DNA from: Alphaproteobacteria bacterium
GTDB taxonomy: Bacteria; Pseudomonadota; Alphaproteobacteria; ATCC43930; CGMCC-115725
Reading direction: 5' to 3'
DNA: 15,593 nt
NCBI GenBank assembly: GCA_019241915.1
Contig: JAFAWI010000242.1
Location: 1 to 15,593 of the forward strand
Part shown: piece by piece, positions 13,450 to 15,593 of the stretch
How positions within the stretch are numbered: position 1 is the first letter of the stretch
Layout of the letters: the number at the start of each line of letters is the position of its first letter
Program-made: the position numbers and the translations under genes
The notes under the pieces: generated by a model
What the model was told of the DNA's origin: nothing
Databases searched by the model: none
The model's input: the letters and a program-made list of their open reading frames with translations, nothing else

Positions 13450-13463
13450 TCCGGGCGGATCAG
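13446..13463. terminator. Palindrome spanning both convergent stop codons
   Basis: CTGATCC-GGGC-GGATCAG is a perfect 7-bp hairpin on both strands. The GNAT stop codon (13447-13449) lies in the left arm and the AlkB stop codon (13460-13462) in the right arm. No T-tract follows on either side, so intrinsic termination is doubtful. Confidence 0.35.
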
Positions 13464-14071
13464 CGTACGATGGTGCGGAATGTCAGGTTGATCCGCGGAC
13501 CGCAGGCTTGATTTTCCTTCGGAACGCCGTGCCGCCAATGTTTCTGCGTCTCGCCGGCCATCAGCAGCAGGCTGCCCGAGCCGAGACGCAGGCGCACCGG
13601 GTCTGCCGCCGGCGTTTTTGGCTTCATGACGAAGGTGCGCGCGGCACCGAGGCTGAGCGAGGCGATGCGCGGGCGCTCGCCTAACTCCGGTTCGTCGTCG
13701 CTGTGATACCCGATGCTGTCGCGATGATCGCGGTAATAGTTGACAAGGACGCTGTTGAAGGACCAGCCCGTCGCCTCCTCGACACGGGTCTTGATGTCCC
13801 GCAGCAGCGCCGTCCACGGTATCGGCGCGAGCTGCAAGCCCGAATAGGTGTAGTCGCTGCCCGGATCGCCGAACCAGGCGGTCAGCCGCGGTTGCCGTAT
13901 CGGCCGGCCCCACATCATGACCGTCTCGGCGCGCCAAGGAACCTCGGCGACCAGCCGCCTCAGCAATTCGGCATCGCTTCGCCTCAGTTCGAGGCGCGGA
14001 AGGTAGAACACGTCCGCGTTCGGGATGGCGACGCGTTCAAAACCGGCAGCCACGGGCAAATCCGCCGTCAT
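13460..14071 (-). CDS. AlkB-type 2-oxoglutarate/Fe(II) dioxygenase
   Basis: A 203-aa oxidative demethylase, closer in layout to the ALKBH2/3-like group; it probably repairs alkylated DNA or RNA bases. Iron ligands are H123 and D125 (GYHSDDEP) and H181 (HWRHGVPK). The 2-oxoglutarate arginines are R193 and R199 (RINLTFR). The nucleotide-recognition lid region includes MMWGRPIRQPR, and NSVLVNYYRDHRDSI is typical. The ATG at 14071 follows GGCAGGAAC and gives the usual length. The in-frame ATG at 14128 would add 19 residues without a better binding site. It is divergent from dnaK (221 bases) and converges on the GNAT gene. Its place between grpE and dnaK is unusual, but no functional link to chaperones is shown. 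Confidence 0.92.
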   Translation of the reverse strand: MTADLPVAAGFERVAIPNADVFYLPRLELRRSDAELLRRLVAEVPWRAETVMMWGRPIRQPRLTAWFGDPGSDYTYSGLQLAPIPWTALLRDIKTRVEEATGWSFNSVLVNYYRDHRDSIGYHSDDEPELGERPRIASLSLGAARTFVMKPKTPAADPVRLRLGSGSLLLMAGETQKHWRHGVPKENQACGPRINLTFRTIVR

Positions 14072-14170
14072 GCGCGGTTCCTGCCGATATTGTTGCGATG
14101 GCTTGTGGAAACGATCACGGCCGACCACTCAACTCGATCAAACGTTGCGTTTTCTATGGGCGGGGGCCGG

Positions 14171-14199
14171 TTGTCGCGGCCGTATCGCCTGCTTATATC
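14171..14199 (+). promoter_or_regulatory. Candidate dnaK promoter
   Basis: TTGTCG (14171-14176) and TATATC (14194-14199) are spaced by 17 bases. The overlapping CTTATAT (14192-14198) matches the -10 consensus CYTATNT reported for alphaproteobacterial heat-shock promoters, with GTTG as a -35 match one base short of CTTG. Transcription would start about 85 bases before the dnaK ATG. This fits control by the RpoH encoded in the window, which is inference. Confidence 0.45.
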
Positions 14200-14292
14200 T
14201 CACCGGTCAGCCGACAGGGCTGGTGTCAGTTCCCGGGGGACCGGGGCGGTGCCTTTGGGGCCGTTCGGTTCTGCTTTTGACATGAGGTCTCC

Positions 14293-15593
14293 ATGAGCAA
14301 AGTTATCGGTATCGATCTCGGCACCACGAATTCGTGCGTCGCCGTGATGGAGGGCAAACAGGCCAAGGTCCTCGAAAACAGCGAGGGCGGCCGCACCACG
14401 CCCTCGATGGTCGCTTTCACCGAATCGGGCGAGCGGCTTGTCGGCCAGGCGGCAAAGCGCCAGGCGGTCACCAATCCCGAGAGCACGTTCTTCGCGATCA
14501 AGCGCCTGATCGGACGGCGCTTCAACGACCCGATGGTGTCGAAGGACGTCGACCTCGTTCCCTACAAGATCATGTCCGGCGAGAATGGCGACGCCTGGGT
14601 CGAAAGCCGCGGCAAGAAATACGCGCCGTCGCAGATCAGCGCCTTCATCCTGCAAAAGATGAAGGAAACCGCCGAGGCCTATCTCGGCGAGACGGTGACC
14701 CAGGCCGTCATCACCGTCCCCGCCTACTTCAACGATTCGCAGCGTCAGGCGACCAAGGATGCCGGCAAGATCGCCGGGCTTGAGGTGCTGCGCATCATCA
14801 ATGAGCCGACCGCCGCAGCGCTCGCCTATGGCATGGAAAAAAAGGGTTCCGGCACGATCGCTGTCTATGACCTCGGCGGCGGCACGTTCGACATCTCGGT
14901 GCTCGAGATCGGCGACGGCGTCTTTGAGGTGAAATCGACCAACGGCGACACCTTCCTCGGCGGCGAGGATTTCGACAAAAAGATCATCGACTACCTCGCA
15001 GAGGAGTTCAAAAAGGAGCAGGGCATCGACCTGCGCAACGACAAGCTGGCCTTGCAGCGCCTGAAAGAGGCGGCGGAGAAGGCCAAGGTCGAGCTGTCGT
15101 CGTCGATGCAGACCGATGTCAACCTGCCCTTCATCACCGCCGACCAGAACGGACCCAAGCATCTGAACATCAAGCTTGGCCGCGCCAAGCTCGAAGCGCT
15201 GGTCGACGATCTGATCCAGCGCACGGTCGGTCCCTGCGGCGCGGCGTTGAAGGATGCCGGGCTCAAGGCGTCGGAGATCGACGAGGTGATCCTGGTCGGC
15301 GGCATGACCCGCATGCCGAAGGTCATCGAGACCGTGAAGCAGTTTTTCGGCAAGGAGCCGAACCGCAGCGTCAACCCCGACGAGGTGGTGGCGATCGGTG
15401 CGGCGATCCAGGCGGGCGTGCTGCAGGGCGAGGTGAAAGACGTCCTGCTTTTGGACGTGACCCCGCTGTCGCTCGGCATCGAAACGCTGGGCGGCGTATT
15501 CACCCGGCTGATCGACCGCAACACGACGATCCCGACCAAGAAATCGCAGACCTTCTCCACTGCCGAGGACAATCAGACCGCGGTGACGATCCA
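14293..15593 (+). CDS. dnaK: Molecular chaperone DnaK (Hsp70), 3'-truncated by the window edge
   Basis: An ATP-dependent chaperone that binds unfolded peptides, working with GrpE and DnaJ. The first 433 codons are present without interruption; the gene runs past the right end. The ATPase domain has phosphate loop 1 IGIDLGTTNSCVAV (5-18), INEPTAAALAYG, phosphate loop 2 VYDLGGGTFDISVLEIGDG, and the adenosine motif VILVGGMTRMPKV. The linker DVLLLDVTPLSLGIET and the start of the substrate-binding domain (NTTIPTKKSQTFSTAEDNQT) close the visible part. The ATG at 14293 follows TGAGGTCTCC and begins the expected MSKVIGIDLGTTNS. A heat-shock-like promoter lies about 85-90 bases upstream and no CIRCE is seen. 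dnaJ is expected just beyond the window. Confidence 0.98.
   Translation, partial: MSKVIGIDLGTTNSCVAVMEGKQAKVLENSEGGRTTPSMVAFTESGERLVGQAAKRQAVTNPESTFFAIKRLIGRRFNDPMVSKDVDLVPYKIMSGENGDAWVESRGKKYAPSQISAFILQKMKETAEAYLGETVTQAVITVPAYFNDSQRQATKDAGKIAGLEVLRIINEPTAAALAYGMEKKGSGTIAVYDLGGGTFDISVLEIGDGVFEVKSTNGDTFLGGEDFDKKIIDYLAEEFKKEQGIDLRNDKLALQRLKEAAEKAKVELSSSMQTDVNLPFITADQNGPKHLNIKLGRAKLEALVDDLIQRTVGPCGAALKDAGLKASEIDEVILVGGMTRMPKVIETVKQFFGKEPNRSVNPDEVVAIGAAIQAGVLQGEVKDVLLLDVTPLSLGIETLGGVFTRLIDRNTTIPTKKSQTFSTAEDNQTAVTI

Noticed and set aside
1..15593. tRNA or rRNA genes, CRISPR arrays, insertion sequences, integrases, prophage genes
   Set aside because: No sequence with these features was found on reading both strands; only REP-like palindromes were seen.

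Overview
The window is GC-rich, densely coded chromosomal DNA from an alphaproteobacterium. The order and relatives (Hyphomicrobiales/Rhizobiales or a neighbouring order) are inferred, not proven. The main clues are an rluD-type pseudouridine synthase directly upstream of an rpoH heat-shock sigma factor, a divergent short membrane protein of the kind usually found beside rluD in this class, an hrcA-grpE pair close to dnaK, and a CTTATAT -10 element of the alphaproteobacterial heat-shock type before dnaK. No tRNA, rRNA, CRISPR array, transposase or integrase was seen, so this looks like core chromosome with a few accessory genes.

Layout. Positions 45-1172 (minus) hold an ornithine/lysine-type decarboxylase. 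It is preceded by a gene-poor leader of about 450 bases containing an unannotated 36-codon upstream ORF with a near-ideal Shine-Dalgarno, and foldable RNA that could be a speF-type leader. At 1626-1925 (minus) and 1941-2885 (plus) a small membrane protein and the RluD-family enzyme diverge from a 15-base gap. rpoH follows at 2981-3862. It converges on a minus-strand gene (3896-5089) whose product joins a PD-(D/E)xK nuclease-like N-terminal domain to a class III nucleotide cyclase domain. A glutathione S-transferase (5266-5988) diverges from that gene. A type-B carboxylesterase (6029-7582, minus) and an agmatinase-family ureohydrolase (7771-8769, minus) follow, with REP-like palindromes in the intervals.

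Divergent from the ureohydrolase is a plus-strand run: an HpcH/HpaI-type aldolase (8854-9651), a GNAT acetyltransferase (9678-10097) and a secreted proline-rich protein (10094-10774). Next come hrcA (10839-11930) and grpE (11936-12529). A second, two-part GNAT protein (12685-13449, plus) and an AlkB-type dioxygenase (13460-14071, minus) lie between grpE and dnaK. dnaK starts at 14293 and runs off the right edge.

Functional themes. Heat-shock control and chaperones are clustered (RpoH, HrcA, GrpE, DnaK), but no CIRCE operator was seen before hrcA, grpE or dnaK. Polyamine and guanidino metabolism is represented by the decarboxylase and the ureohydrolase. The most interesting unexplained items are the decarboxylase leader with its uORF, the nuclease-fold/cyclase fusion with non-standard purine-recognition residues, and a 42-codon membrane sORF after grpE.
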